A stretch of 64,000 nt of DNA from DASXSB01 sp036506275 (GCA_036506275.1 DASXSB010000063.1:1-64000); one strand, 5' to 3'; numbered from the stretch's first letter, positions 54,230 through 62,787 are shown. A program made the numbers and translations. Notes: generated by a model not told the origin, from the sequence alone.

Positions 54230-55552
54230 TCAGGCGAGAACGACGTGCGAGCCCTCGAGCCGGTGCTGTCGAAAGGCATTACGGGTATCGACGATGAGCG
54301 GGACCGCGCGGTGGATGACCTCGTAGGGAAATGCCGAGTGGTCGGTCACCAGCAACGCCGCGTCGTATTGCCGGAGCGCGGCCTCCCCCAGTGGCACGGA
54401 CTCCAGATCGAGGGCATGGCGCCGTACGGTGGGCAGGCGCGGGATGTGGGGATCGCTGTATTCGGCCCGCGCTCCCTTCGCGAGGAGCATCTCGAGGATC
54501 TCGAGGCCAGGTGACTCGCGCGAGTCGTCCGTATCCTTCTTGTAGGCGACGCCGAGCAGGAGCACACGCGACCCTTTCAGCGCCTTGCCACGCTCGTTGA
54601 GGGCGTCGGCAAGCCGCTGCACCACGTAGGCCGGCATCGCGCTGTTGATCTCGCCCGCGAGCTCGATGAACCGCGTCGACACCCCGTACTCCCGCGCCTT
54701 CCACGTGAGATAGAAGGGATCGATGGGGATGCAGTGGCCGCCCAGTCCCGGCCCCGGATAGAAGGCGTGAAATCCGAACGGCTTCGTTTTGGCCGCCTCG
54801 ATAACGTCCCACACGTTGATCGACATCCGGTCGAACGCGATCTTGAGCTCGTTCACGAGCGCGATGTTGACGGCGCGGTACACGTTCTCGAGGATCTTGG
54901 CCGCCTCCGCCACGCGCGTGGACGCCACCGGCACCACGTGCCGGACCGCCTCTGCGTAGAGCGTGCACGCGAGCTCCAGGCAGGCGGGCGTCGTGCCTCC
55001 CACGACCTTGGGGATGGTCGAGGTTTCGAACTGCGCGTTGCCCGGATCCTAGCGCTCGGGCGAGAAGGCGAGAAAGAAGTCCTTGCCGACCTCGAGGCCG
55101 GTCGCCTCCAGCCGCGGCCGGACGACCTCCTCGGTGGTCCCCGGGTACGTGGTGCTCTCCAGGCACACGAGCTGACCGCGACGCAGCGCCGCTGCCACCG
55201 CCTCCGTGGTTTTCTCGACGTACTGGAGATCGGGCTCGCGGTGCGCCGTGAGCGGAGTGGGAACGCAGATGATGAGCGCGTCCGGCTCCTCGAGCCGCTT
55301 GGTATCGGCCGTCGCCTCGAAACGACGCGATGCGATGAGCGCTGCCACCCGGGCCGCCGGCAGGTGCTGAATGTAGCTCGCGCCCGCGTTGAGCTGCGCG
55401 ATCTTGGCGGGGTCGACGTCGAAGCCGAGAACGCGAAAGCCAACCTCGCCGAAGCGAAGGAGGAGAGGAAGGCCGACGTAGCCGAGGCCGATCACGCCGA
55501 CCGTGTAGTCGCGCTGCGCGATGCGTCGTTGGAGAAGATGAGGGTCAGACAT
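54230..55552 (-). pseudogene. Nucleotide sugar dehydrogenase (WbpA-like) interrupted by an in-frame amber codon
   Basis: Ignoring one TAG at 55049-55051 (codon 168), the frame encodes a 440-codon UDP-sugar 6-dehydrogenase of normal length. The first part has VGVIGLGYVGLPLLLRF and ends at FFLAFSPER; the second begins DPGNAQFETSTIPKVVGG and contains the catalytic Cys in GLGGHCIPIDPFYLTW. Relatives read FSPEREDPGN there, so a single G-to-T change of a GAG codon explains the stop, and no frameshift is needed. Either the gene is a young pseudogene, the read is an error, or a suppressor restores it. An ATG at 55003 could start a fragment without its NAD-binding domain. Confidence 0.85.
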
Positions 55553-55561
55553 CGAGGCTAT

Positions 55562-55593
55562 ATTCCGAGCTTACCGTATTCCGAGCTTAGCAG
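55562..55593. repeat. Two tandem 16-bp direct repeats
   Basis: TATTCCGAGCTTAcCG and TATTCCGAGCTTAgCA occur back to back, just upstream of the broken dehydrogenase start. Their position suggests an operator, but slippage duplication is just as likely. Confidence 0.4.
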
Positions 55594-55776
55594 ACCGGAT
55601 GACGCGGGGCCATGGAACCGGACGTCGCAGGCACTGGCGCGCGTCGCTTGGCCGACGCCAGGGGCACGGGCGTTGCACGGATCGATGGCCGACAGGGCGC
55701 CTGCGCGGCGCATGATGTGAGTCGTGCACGTTCGACAACCGCGCGTTTCGTCGGGCGTGAACAAGGGAGGACGGCG

Positions 55777-56097
55777 ATGTTCCAGTTCATTCTCGGAACG
55801 CTGGCAGGTGGCTTTGCCGCCTGGTACTGGCGGCAGGACATCGAGGGCTACGTGAACAACAAGGTCCCGTCGTTACGGGTGAAAGCGGCCGACGGCCTTG
55901 AGGCGATCGAGAAGCGGACCGGAGACATGATGGACAAGGCTAAGACCGGTGTGGTGAGGAAGCTCCGGGCGGGCGGCGATGCCCTTCGACGCGGGCCCGA
56001 GCCCCGCAACCGCGCCCAGAGCAGCGCCGGGACATCAGGGATGTCGGGTACGTCGGGCATGTCGCCGCAGGGCGGCCACGGCACGCGTCAGGTCTGA
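55777..56097 (+). CDS. Small membrane-anchored protein (YtxH-like)
   Basis: A 106-residue protein with a short hydrophobic N-terminal segment (MFQFILGTLAGGFAAWYW) and a long, charged, helix-prone remainder (about 25-75) ending in a Gly/Ser/Met-rich tail. AAGGGAGG at 55763-55770 supports the ATG at 55777; the longer frame upstream is Arg-rich and unsupported. Similar short anchored helical proteins are often stress-related, but no function can be claimed. Confidence 0.6.
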   Translation: MFQFILGTLAGGFAAWYWRQDIEGYVNNKVPSLRVKAADGLEAIEKRTGDMMDKAKTGVVRKLRAGGDALRRGPEPRNRAQSSAGTSGMSGTSGMSPQGGHGTRQV

Positions 56098-56105
56098 TCC
56101 CACGG

Positions 56106-56138
56106 CGGCGGCCGGCGCCCAGGGCACGCCGGCCGTCG
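56106..56138. terminator. GC-rich hairpin between convergent genes
   Basis: A stem of about 12 pairs (CGGCGGCCGGCG with CGCCGGCCGTCG, including one G-T pair) surrounds a nine-base loop between the stops at 56097 and 56160. No T tract follows, so it may act as a bidirectional but imperfect terminator. Confidence 0.45.
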
Positions 56139-56159
56139 CTGGATGCGTGGTCGAACGCC

Positions 56160-56558
56160 CTACTTCTTCTCGGCGGGCTTCTTGTCTTTCGCCTGCGTCT
56201 GGGCGGCGGTCTCCTGGCGCGCAATGATCTGGTCCTTGATGCCGTCGTACGTCGCCTGCGGGATGATGTTGCGCTTCACGAGCTCGTCCTTGCGCTTGTA
56301 GGGACGGCCATCGACGATCTTCTTCGAGTAGGCGTCCCCGATCCCTTTCAGCGTCTGGAGCTGCTCGGCGGAAGCGCTGTTGATGTCGAGGGGAGCCTTC
56401 TTCTTGGCGCCGCTGTCCTTGGTGTCTGCGCTCTTGGCGGGCGCCTTTTCCGCCTTTGGCGCTTCCTTCGTCGTCGTCGTCGCATGCGCCCACTGCGCGG
56501 GCGTCGTCGCCGCCACCACGAAGGCCACGGCGATCAACAGGGTCAGCAATCGACTCAT
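56160..56558 (-). CDS. Exported helix-hairpin-helix protein (ComEA-like)
   Basis: A 132-residue protein with a signal peptide (about 1-27), a Lys/Ala-rich linker (about 28-55) and a helix-hairpin-helix domain (about 57-105) with DINSASAEQLQTLKGIGDAYSKKIVDGRPYKRKDEL, the pattern of ComEA-type DNA-binding proteins. The C-terminal tail is Lys-rich. It probably binds DNA in the periplasm; whether it serves uptake is not clear because no other competence genes are seen here. The signal peptide supports the start. Confidence 0.85.
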   Translation of the reverse strand: MSRLLTLLIAVAFVVAATTPAQWAHATTTTKEAPKAEKAPAKSADTKDSGAKKKAPLDINSASAEQLQTLKGIGDAYSKKIVDGRPYKRKDELVKRNIIPQATYDGIKDQIIARQETAAQTQAKDKKPAEKK

Positions 56559-56703
56559 GACTCATCCTCCTCCAGTAATCGGTGTCCGCCCATCACCCCG
56601 GTGTCTGATACCCGATACACTATCAAGTTCACGCCGCAGGGGAAGAGCCTTCCGCGAACGGCCGACGCCGACCGTCCATCACCAGCCGCTATACTGTCGC
56701 CCC

Positions 56704-57885
56704 GTGGATACCAGCGCGCTCGCACATCTGTGGCCGCTCGATCCGAGCGTCACCTTCCTGAATCACGGCTCCTACGGCGCCTGTCCGCGACCGGTACTGG
56801 AGGCACAGGAGCGCTTTCGCCATAAGATGGAGCGAGAGCCCGTCCTCTTCCTGGGACGCGAACTGGAGGCACGGCTGGACGAGGCGCGGTCGGCGCTGGG
56901 GGCCTTCATCGGCGCCGACTCCGAAGACCTCGCGTTCGTTCCCAACGCGACCGCCGGCACCAACAGCGTGCTGCGCTCGTTCTCGTTCGCGCCCGATGAC
57001 GAGATCCTCGTGACGGATCACGCCTACAATGCCTGCCGCACCGCCGTCGAGTACGTCACGGGTCGCGCCGGCGCCCGCCCGGTCGTCGCCCGCGTCCCCT
57101 TTCCGATCCACGACCCCGACGTGGTCGTGGACGCCGTCCTCGCCGTCGTCACCGCCCGCACGCGTCTGGCCGTGCTCGATCACGTGACGAGTCCGACCGG
57201 CATCATCTTTCCCATCGAGCGTCTGGTGGCCGCGCTCGCCGCGCGCGGCGTGGACACGCTCGTGGATGGCGCCCACGCCCCCGGGATGGTCGAGCTCGAT
57301 CTTCGGCGGCTCGGCGCCGCCTACTACACCGGTAACGGGCACAAGTGGCTGTGCGCGCCCAAGGGTTGCGGCTTTCTGCACGTTCGCCGCGATCGCCAGG
57401 CCGGCATTCGCCCCCTCGCGATCAGCCACGGCGCCAATTCCCCGCGCACCGATCGCTCGCGATTCCTCCTGGAGTTCGACTGGGCCGGCACTCACGATCC
57501 CTCTCCGTACCTCTGCGTGCTGGACGCGATCCGTTGCATGGGATCGCTCCTTCCGGGCGGCTGGCCGGCGGTGAGAGCAGCGAACCGGCGGCTTGCGCTG
57601 GAGGCGCGGCGCACGCTCTGTGCCGCCCTCGGCGTCGCCGCCCCCGCGCCGGAATCGATGGTGGGCGCGCTCGCCACCGTCCCCCTGCCCGACGGTGAAG
57701 GCGGCCCCGGCGGACGCAGCAACGCTCCGTTGCAGCGCGTTCTCTTCGATCGCGATCGCATCGAGGTGCCCGTCTTCACGTGGCCGGCGGCGCCGAAGCG
57801 ACTCATCCGCGTGTCTGCGCAACTCTACAATCGGCTCGATCAGTACGAGGCCCTCGCCCGCGCGCTCACCAAAGCTCTACCCTGA
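56704..57885 (+). CDS. Class V aminotransferase (isopenicillin-N epimerase-like)
   Basis: A 393-residue PLP enzyme. FLNHGSYGACPRPVLEAQERF near 19 is typical of isopenicillin-N epimerase-like members, VDGAHAPG near 188 holds the cofactor-stacking Asp, and NGHKWLCAPKG contains the predicted Schiff-base Lys214. The substrate is not known; the subgroup includes epimerases, cysteine desulfurase-like and lyase enzymes. The GTG at 56704 starts at the conserved N-terminus; the longer frame upstream crosses the opposite-strand HHH gene and is a shadow. Confidence 0.88.
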   Translation: MDTSALAHLWPLDPSVTFLNHGSYGACPRPVLEAQERFRHKMEREPVLFLGRELEARLDEARSALGAFIGADSEDLAFVPNATAGTNSVLRSFSFAPDDEILVTDHAYNACRTAVEYVTGRAGARPVVARVPFPIHDPDVVVDAVLAVVTARTRLAVLDHVTSPTGIIFPIERLVAALAARGVDTLVDGAHAPGMVELDLRRLGAAYYTGNGHKWLCAPKGCGFLHVRRDRQAGIRPLAISHGANSPRTDRSRFLLEFDWAGTHDPSPYLCVLDAIRCMGSLLPGGWPAVRAANRRLALEARRTLCAALGVAAPAPESMVGALATVPLPDGEGGPGGRSNAPLQRVLFDRDRIEVPVFTWPAAPKRLIRVSAQLYNRLDQYEALARALTKALP

Positions 57886-57937
57886 GAGCCGCCTTCCGCG
57901 CGGTCGCTGGCACGGCGTTCGCTTTTCTGACGCGCCC

Positions 57938-58321
57938 ATGAAGAACAAGACACGTTCGAAGGACGCCCGCCCGAAGAATCAGCCGACCGAGGAGGAGCTG
58001 CAGGGCCCACCGCCGCGCGAGGCCACGCTCCTGCACGACGACCGCCAGCGGCAGCTCGAAGAACAGCGTCTGGAGCACACGGACACGAGCCCCGAGCTCA
58101 CCGCGGGTGACGTCGACGCCGACTGGGAGCGCGCGAGCAGCGTCGGCGAGGAAGCGCCGGGAGGATCCACGCCGACGCCCGATCAGGACGTCGTCGACGA
58201 GATCAACAAGGCGTGGGGCGTGCCGCGGTCGCCGGACGAGGAGGTCAGGACGTCGGCGGAGATCCTCGAGGCGCGCGACGCGAAGCGCGCGTATCAGGAA
58301 GATCCGACCGAGCCCGCCTGA
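57938..58321 (+). CDS. DUF6335-like small hydrophilic protein
   Basis: A 127-residue, highly charged protein with TPTPDQDVVDEINKAWGV near 86 and an acidic DxDADWE segment, which fit the uncharacterised DUF6335 group to my recollection. No signal peptide or membrane segment is seen. It is probably mostly disordered. It lies 52 bases after the aminotransferase gene, though with a weak ribosome-binding site. Function unknown. Confidence 0.65.
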   Translation: MKNKTRSKDARPKNQPTEEELQGPPPREATLLHDDRQRQLEEQRLEHTDTSPELTAGDVDADWERASSVGEEAPGGSTPTPDQDVVDEINKAWGVPRSPDEEVRTSAEILEARDAKRAYQEDPTEPA

Positions 58322-58392
58322 CCGGCGTTCGCGAGCCGGCCGTTCCACAAAGTGGAAGCGGCCCTTCGCTCACTCGTGCTAACGTCGGGGCG

Positions 58393-58677
58393 ATGGCCCG
58401 ACGTGGACACTATGGCTTTGAGCGCCGCCGCCGCGCCGATCTTCAGCGCGCGAAGCAGGAAGCGAAGCGGCTGCGCAAGACCGAGCGGGAAGGCAGCGGC
58501 AGCGTGGGGCCGGAGATGGGTGAGGCCCAGGATACCGGGGCGCCCATCGGCATGTGGGAGTGGTTCTCGCCGAGCCGGAGCCGGATGGTGACGTCCGAGC
58601 CGAACACGCGCCCGCCCGCAGATCCCCCGGACGACTGGATCCTCATGACGGACGTGGAAGCGCCCCCCGAGAACTGA
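58393..58677 (+). CDS. Small basic protein of unknown function
   Basis: A 94-residue protein with a very basic first third (MARRGHYGFERRRRADLQRAKQEAKRLRKTERE-like composition) and an acidic, Pro-rich end. The N-terminal pattern resembles short nucleic-acid-binding proteins, but no family is recognised. It follows the DUF6335-like gene on the same strand after 71 bases. Confidence 0.5.
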   Translation: MARRGHYGFERRRRADLQRAKQEAKRLRKTEREGSGSVGPEMGEAQDTGAPIGMWEWFSPSRSRMVTSEPNTRPPADPPDDWILMTDVEAPPEN

Positions 58678-58708
58678 ACGTCAGCCCGGCTGCGAACTCA
58701 CCGTCGCG

Positions 58709-59437
58709 TCACCGGAGCTTTACGGGCGCGCCGATGACGCCCACCAGACGCACTCGTGCGAGCAGCTTGATCACCATCCACGATGGATCGAACTCGGAGC
58801 GACGGACGCTGAACTTCGGCGAGCGCGGGTGCGCGTGGTGGTTGTTGTGGAGGCTCTCGCCGCCCGTGATCCACGAGAACATGCGCCAGTTGTAGGCGGT
58901 GTTCTCGAAGTTCTGCCCGCCGTGCCAGTGTCCGAGGCCGTTGATGAGCGGCGCGAGGACGAAGACGTAGAGGATCGAGTGGACGGCCCCCGCGATGATG
59001 CCGGGCCACCAGCCGAGGGTTAGGCATAGAAGCCCGAAGCCCACGAGCCCGCCCACCCAGCTCCAGCCGAATACGAGGCGGTCCCAGATGTCGTCCTTGA
59101 TGTCGGGCGCGAACTTCTCCAGCGTGTCCGGATTCCGCGCCTCCCGGACGTAATAGAAGACGTTCCCGAGCTGCACGCGCCAGAAGCCGAGGAGCTGCGG
59201 ACTGTGAGGATCGCCCGGGCGGTCGGTGAACGTGTGGTGCTTTCGATGCACGGCCACCCACTCTCGCCGGCTCTGGCCCGTGGTGAGCCACAGCACGACA
59301 CGGAAGAAGACGTCGGCCACCGGATGCACGCGCAGCGCTCGATGCGCGAGCGCGCGGTGGAGGTAGATCGACGTCGCGATGACCGCGGCCTGGCTGAGCG
59401 CGATCGCGACGAGGGGAACGATCAGGACCGCGGACAA
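58709..59437 (-). CDS. Acyl-CoA/fatty acid desaturase (delta-9 type)
   Basis: A 242-residue membrane di-iron enzyme with the three histidine boxes of stearoyl-CoA-type desaturases: HRALAH (27-32), HRKHH (64-68) and HNNHH near 208-212. Four hydrophobic segments separate them. It would insert a cis double bond into acyl chains using oxygen and an electron donor. Shorter than animal enzymes but normal for bacterial members. It overlaps nothing and lies three bases after the CDGSH gene's stop, so the two may be co-transcribed. Confidence 0.93.
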   Translation of the reverse strand: MSAVLIVPLVAIALSQAAVIATSIYLHRALAHRALRVHPVADVFFRVVLWLTTGQSRREWVAVHRKHHTFTDRPGDPHSPQLLGFWRVQLGNVFYYVREARNPDTLEKFAPDIKDDIWDRLVFGWSWVGGLVGFGLLCLTLGWWPGIIAGAVHSILYVFVLAPLINGLGHWHGGQNFENTAYNWRMFSWITGGESLHNNHHAHPRSPKFSVRRSEFDPSWMVIKLLARVRLVGVIGAPVKLR

Positions 59438-59440
59438 CGG

Positions 59441-59659
59441 TTACTTCTTCTCCTGGGCAACCGCCGCCTCCGCGGCTTGAAACCCGATCTTGCTGTGGGT
59501 GCCGTCACAGAAGGGCTTCGTCACCGAGGCGCCGCAGCGGCAGAGCGCGATCCGGGGTCGCCCTGACGTGTCGATCTTGTTCCCCGTCGGATCGTGCAGC
59601 TCGACGTCGCCTTCGACGAGGTACGGACCATTCGGGCGCGCGGTGATCTTCACGGTCAT
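59441..59659 (-). CDS. CDGSH iron-sulfur domain protein
   Basis: A 72-residue protein with a single CDGSH motif: Cys40, Cys42, Cys51 and His55 in RCGASVTKPFCDGTH, the ligand set for a redox-active [2Fe-2S] cluster. The ATG at 59659 is chosen because AGGAGG (revealed as CCTCCT at 59666-59671) lies six bases ahead; the ATG at 59665 would sit directly on it. It may supply electrons, perhaps to the desaturase transcribed with it, but that is inference. Confidence 0.9.
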   Translation of the reverse strand: MTVKITARPNGPYLVEGDVELHDPTGNKIDTSGRPRIALCRCGASVTKPFCDGTHSKIGFQAAEAAVAQEKK

Positions 59660-59690
59660 GAGCATCCTCCTGGGACTGGGTGCCTAACAA

Positions 59691-59706
59691 TACCACCGCG
59701 GCGGTA
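59691..59706. repeat. Near-palindrome in the divergent CDGSH/radical SAM promoter region
   Basis: TACCACCGCGGCGGTA is palindromic except for one pair and lies in the 57-base gap between two divergent starts, 11 bases before the radical SAM ATG. It could be an operator for either gene; no regulator can be named. Confidence 0.35.
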
Positions 59707-59716
59707 GACTGACGCC

Positions 59717-61147
59717 ATGAAGTCCGGGGGCGAGATTCTGCTCATCGCGTGCTACGAGCTCGGGCACCAGCCCCTCGCCGTGGCATGGCCGGCCGCCTTC
59801 CTCGAACGCGGCGGCTATCGCCCCGCGGTCATGGATCTATCCGTGGAGCCGCTCGACGAGGACAAGGTGCGCGCGGCCCGGGTGATCCTGATCTCCGTGC
59901 CCATGCACACGGCGCTCCGACTCGGCACCGAGGTGCTGGCGCGCGCGCGCGCGTTGAACCCGTCCGCGCACATCGGTCTCTACGGGCTCTACGCCGCGCT
60001 CAACGCGGAGTACCTGCGCGCGCACGGCGCCGATTCGGTCGTCGGCGGCGAGAGCGAAGGCGCCCTCGTCGAGCTCGTCGCCGGCCTCGACGAGCACGCC
60101 GTGTCCGCGGGCGTCGCGGCCACTCCCATTCGGCGCGAGCGTCTCCGCTTCCCGGTCCCGTCACGGCACGCGTTGCCGGCGCTCGCCAAGTACGCGCAGC
60201 TCGAGCGCGACGGTGGACGGCACCTCGTCGGCTACGTCGAGGCCAGTCGCGGATGCCGCCATCGCTGCCGTCATTGCCCGATCCCTCCCGTGTACGACGG
60301 GCGGTTCTTCGTCGTCGATCGCGCCGTGGTGCAGGCGGATATCCGGCAGGCGGTCGCCGCCGGCGCCACCCACGTGACGTTCGGAGATCCGGACTTCCTG
60401 AACGGGCCCCGGCACGCGCTCGCCGTCGCGCGCGCGCTCCACGCGGAGTTCCCGCACGTGACGTTCGATTTCACGGCCAAGGTCGAGCATCTCTTGCGCC
60501 GGCGCGCCGATCTCCCCGAGCTGGCCGCGCTCGGCGGCCTCTTCGTGGTGTCGGCGGTGGAATCGCTGAGCAACCGGGTGCTCGCCGCCCTCGACAAGGG
60601 CCACACGCGCGCGGACGTGATCGAGGCGCTCGGCGTCGTCCGTGCCGCCGGCATGGTCTTGCGCCCAACGTGGGTGGCCTTCACGCCGTGGACGACGCTC
60701 GACGATTACCGGGAGATGCTCGACTTCATCGCGCGCGAGGACCTCGTGGACGCCGTCGATCCCGTCCAGCTCGGGATCCGTCTCCTGGTGCCGCCCGGCT
60801 CGCTGCTGATAGAGACGGACGCGATGCGCCCCCACCTGGGTGACCTCGTCCCCGGCGACTTCTACTACCGGTGGACACACCCCGATCCCCGCATGGATCG
60901 GTTGGGCGAGGAGGTGGCGGCGGCGGTGGCGGCGGCGGCGCGGAACGATGAGGACGCGTGGGTGACGTTCGACCGGGTGCGCCGTCTCGCCGACGCGGCC
61001 GCCGGCGCCTCCGGCCGCCCGGCGGCAGCGCTCCCGCCCGCCGACCGGCGCCGCCCCCCGCGCCTCACCGAGCCATGGTTCTGCTGAGCGGAGCCCATCA
61101 CGGGCCAGTTGGCCCGCCGTGAAAGAGCGAGTACAGTAGGCATCTGA
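59717..61147 (+). CDS. B12-binding-type radical SAM protein with CUAEP tail; TGA at 61085 probably encodes selenocysteine
   Basis: Ignoring the TGA at 61085-61087 this encodes 476 residues. A cobalamin-binding-like Rossmann domain lies at about 1-135 and a radical SAM domain follows with the cluster motif CRHRCRHC near 181-188 (Cys-x3-Cys-x2-Cys), then GDPDFLNGP and an alpha/beta barrel to about 390. The last standard codons are TGC, then TGA-GCG-GAG-CCC, i.e. Cys-Sec-Ala-Glu-Pro, then 16 more codons to a TGA at 61145. I recall a family named CUAEP/CCAEP-tail radical SAM (seleno)protein, which this matches exactly. A hairpin suitable as a SECIS follows. The extended frame ends 11 bases before the NifU-like gene, against 71 if it stopped at 61087. 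Substrate unknown. Confidence 0.8.
61099..61121 (+). promoter_or_regulatory. Candidate bacterial SECIS hairpin
   Basis: After the TGA at 61085-61087 the RNA can fold as CACGG/CCGUG (61099-61103 with 61117-61121), then GCC/GGC with apical loop AGUU at 61107-61110; an alternative continuous stem CGGGCC/GGCCCG gives the same loop. The loop lies 19 bases past the TGA and has G as its second base, in line with the published bacterial SECIS model (16-37 bases, G in the first two loop positions). No T tract follows, so a terminator role is unlikely. Confidence 0.65.
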
Positions 61148-61158
61148 GAGGTGACGCC

Positions 61159-61440
61159 ATGAGCGAGGAACTCAAGACGAAGGTGCAGGATCTCATCGAC
61201 AACATGATCAATCCCGCCGTGGCCGGCCATGGCGGCTTCGTGGAGCTGATCGACGTCCAGGACAATCGCGTCTACCTCCAGATGGGCGGCGGGTGTCAAG
61301 GCTGTGGCGCCGCCGACATCACGCTGAAGTCGGGAATCGAGCGCCTGATCAAGGAAGAGATCCCGGAAATCCAGGAAGTGCTCGACACCACCGACCACGC
61401 CGCCGGCGCCAATCCCTACTACACGGCGGGTAAGGCCTAA
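61159..61440 (+). CDS. NifU-like iron-sulfur scaffold protein
   Basis: A 93-residue protein made only of the NifU C-terminal domain. The cluster-binding CxxC is Cys46-Cys49 in GGGCQGCG, and the ends match NfuA-type carrier proteins (VQDLIDNMINPAVAGHGGFVEL). It would assemble or deliver a [4Fe-4S] cluster. GAGAGGTG lies just before the ATG and overlaps the recoded stop of the radical SAM gene, so the two are probably translated together and it may supply that enzyme's cluster. Confidence 0.93.
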   Translation: MSEELKTKVQDLIDNMINPAVAGHGGFVELIDVQDNRVYLQMGGGCQGCGAADITLKSGIERLIKEEIPEIQEVLDTTDHAAGANPYYTAGKA

Positions 61441-61470
61441 CCCCCTCACGCTCCGCGGGGCGGGAGCGCG

Positions 61471-62703
61471 ATGACGGATCGCCTGCTGCTGCTCCTCCCC
61501 ACCACCACCTATCGCACGGAGGCATTCATCGCCGCCGCGCGCGCGCTCGGCGTGGACCTCGTGTGCGCCTCCGAGAAGCCGAACGTCTTCGAGGCGGAGG
61601 CGCCCGAGCATCTGCTCACCCTCGACTTCGCCGATCCCGACGATGCCGCGGCGACCGTGGCCGTCTTCCAGGAAGCGCGCCCCTTGCGGGCGGTGGTGGG
61701 TGTCGACGACACCACCACCGTCGTCGCCGCCGCCATTGCAGAGCGCCTGGGGCTCCGGGCGAACCCCGTCGCCGCCGCCGGCGCCGCCCGCAACAAGCTC
61801 GAGATGCGGCGTCGGCTGCACGACGCGGGCGTGCCGTGCCCGCGCTTTCGCCCCATCGACCTCCACGGCGACCTCGCGCGCGCCGCCCGCGAGGCGAAAT
61901 TTCCGTGCGTGCTGAAACCGCTCACGCTGTCCGCGAGTCGCGGCGTCATCCGGGCCGATGACCCGCCGGAGTTCGTGGCGGCGGTGGAGCGCATCCGCGC
62001 GCTCCTCGCCGGCCCCGACGTGAGCGTGACCGGTGAGGCGGCGCGGACGATCCTCGCCGAGGAGTTCGTCCCCGGCCGCGAGGTCGCGCTCGAAGGCCTG
62101 CTCGTGGACGGGCGTCTCCATGCGCTCGCGCTGTTCGACAAGCCGGACCCCCTCGACGGTCCCTTCTTCGAGGAAACGATCTACGTGACGCCCTCGCGAC
62201 TTCCCCACGACGTCCAGGAGAGGATCACGACCGTGACGGCGCACGCGTGCGCCGCCCTCGATCTGACGGAAGGCCCGATCCACGCCGAGGTGCGCGTGAA
62301 CGACCGTGGCCCGTGGGTGATCGAAGTCGCCGCGCGCTCCATCGGCGGCCTCTGCTCGCGCACCCTGCGCTTCGGAACGGGGATGACCCTCGAGGAGATC
62401 ATCCTGCGCCACGCCCTCCGGTGGCCGATCGCGTCCCTCCAGCGCGAGCGGCGCCCGGCCGGCGTCATGATGATCCCGATCCCGCGCGCAGGGCGCCTGC
62501 GCGCCGTCCACGGCGTGGCGGAGGCGGAGGCGGTGACCGGGATCGAGGAGGTGGCGGTGACGGCCCATCTCACGCAGGAGCTGGTGCCGCTTCCGGAAGG
62601 CTGGCAGTATCTCGGCTTCATCTTCGCGCGCGCGGAGAGCCCGGAGGCGGTGGAGAGCGCGCTGCGCGCCGCGCACGCCCGCCTGCGCTTCGACATCGAT
62701 TGA
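61471..62703 (+). CDS. ATP-grasp carboxylate-amine ligase-like protein
   Basis: A 410-residue ATP-grasp enzyme. The preATP-grasp domain (about 1-105) leads to KLEMRRRLHDAGVPCPRF near 109, PCVLKPLTLSASRGVIRA near 147 (ATP-binding Lys), ILAEEFVPGREVALEGLL near 196 and the metal-binding HAEVRVNDRGPWVIEVAARSIGG near 272. Such enzymes join a carboxylate to an amine through acyl phosphate. It lies 30 bases after the NifU-like gene on the same strand, so radical SAM, NifU-like and ATP-grasp proteins may serve one pathway. Substrates unknown. Confidence 0.9.
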   Translation: MTDRLLLLLPTTTYRTEAFIAAARALGVDLVCASEKPNVFEAEAPEHLLTLDFADPDDAAATVAVFQEARPLRAVVGVDDTTTVVAAAIAERLGLRANPVAAAGAARNKLEMRRRLHDAGVPCPRFRPIDLHGDLARAAREAKFPCVLKPLTLSASRGVIRADDPPEFVAAVERIRALLAGPDVSVTGEAARTILAEEFVPGREVALEGLLVDGRLHALALFDKPDPLDGPFFEETIYVTPSRLPHDVQERITTVTAHACAALDLTEGPIHAEVRVNDRGPWVIEVAARSIGGLCSRTLRFGTGMTLEEIILRHALRWPIASLQRERRPAGVMMIPIPRAGRLRAVHGVAEAEAVTGIEEVAVTAHLTQELVPLPEGWQYLGFIFARAESPEAVESALRAAHARLRFDID

Positions 62704-62749
62704 CGGGACCGGCACGACCCGTGCGCCACGTGAACGCGAACGCCGACAT

Positions 62750-62787
62750 GCGGATGCCGTCTGACGGGAGCGGCATGACGCATCCGC
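62750..62787 (+). terminator. Possible hairpin after the ATP-grasp gene
   Basis: GCGGATG (62750-62756) and CATCCGC (62781-62787) pair, with inner CCG/CGG, about 47 bases past the stop. The stem is interrupted and has no T tract, so it is a weak candidate. The rest of the 252-base gap before the flippase shows no gene. Confidence 0.3.

Noticed and set aside
61099..61121. Hairpin after the radical SAM TGA taken as a rho-independent terminator
   Set aside because: No T tract follows and the next gene is close and co-directional; its place and loop fit a SECIS better.
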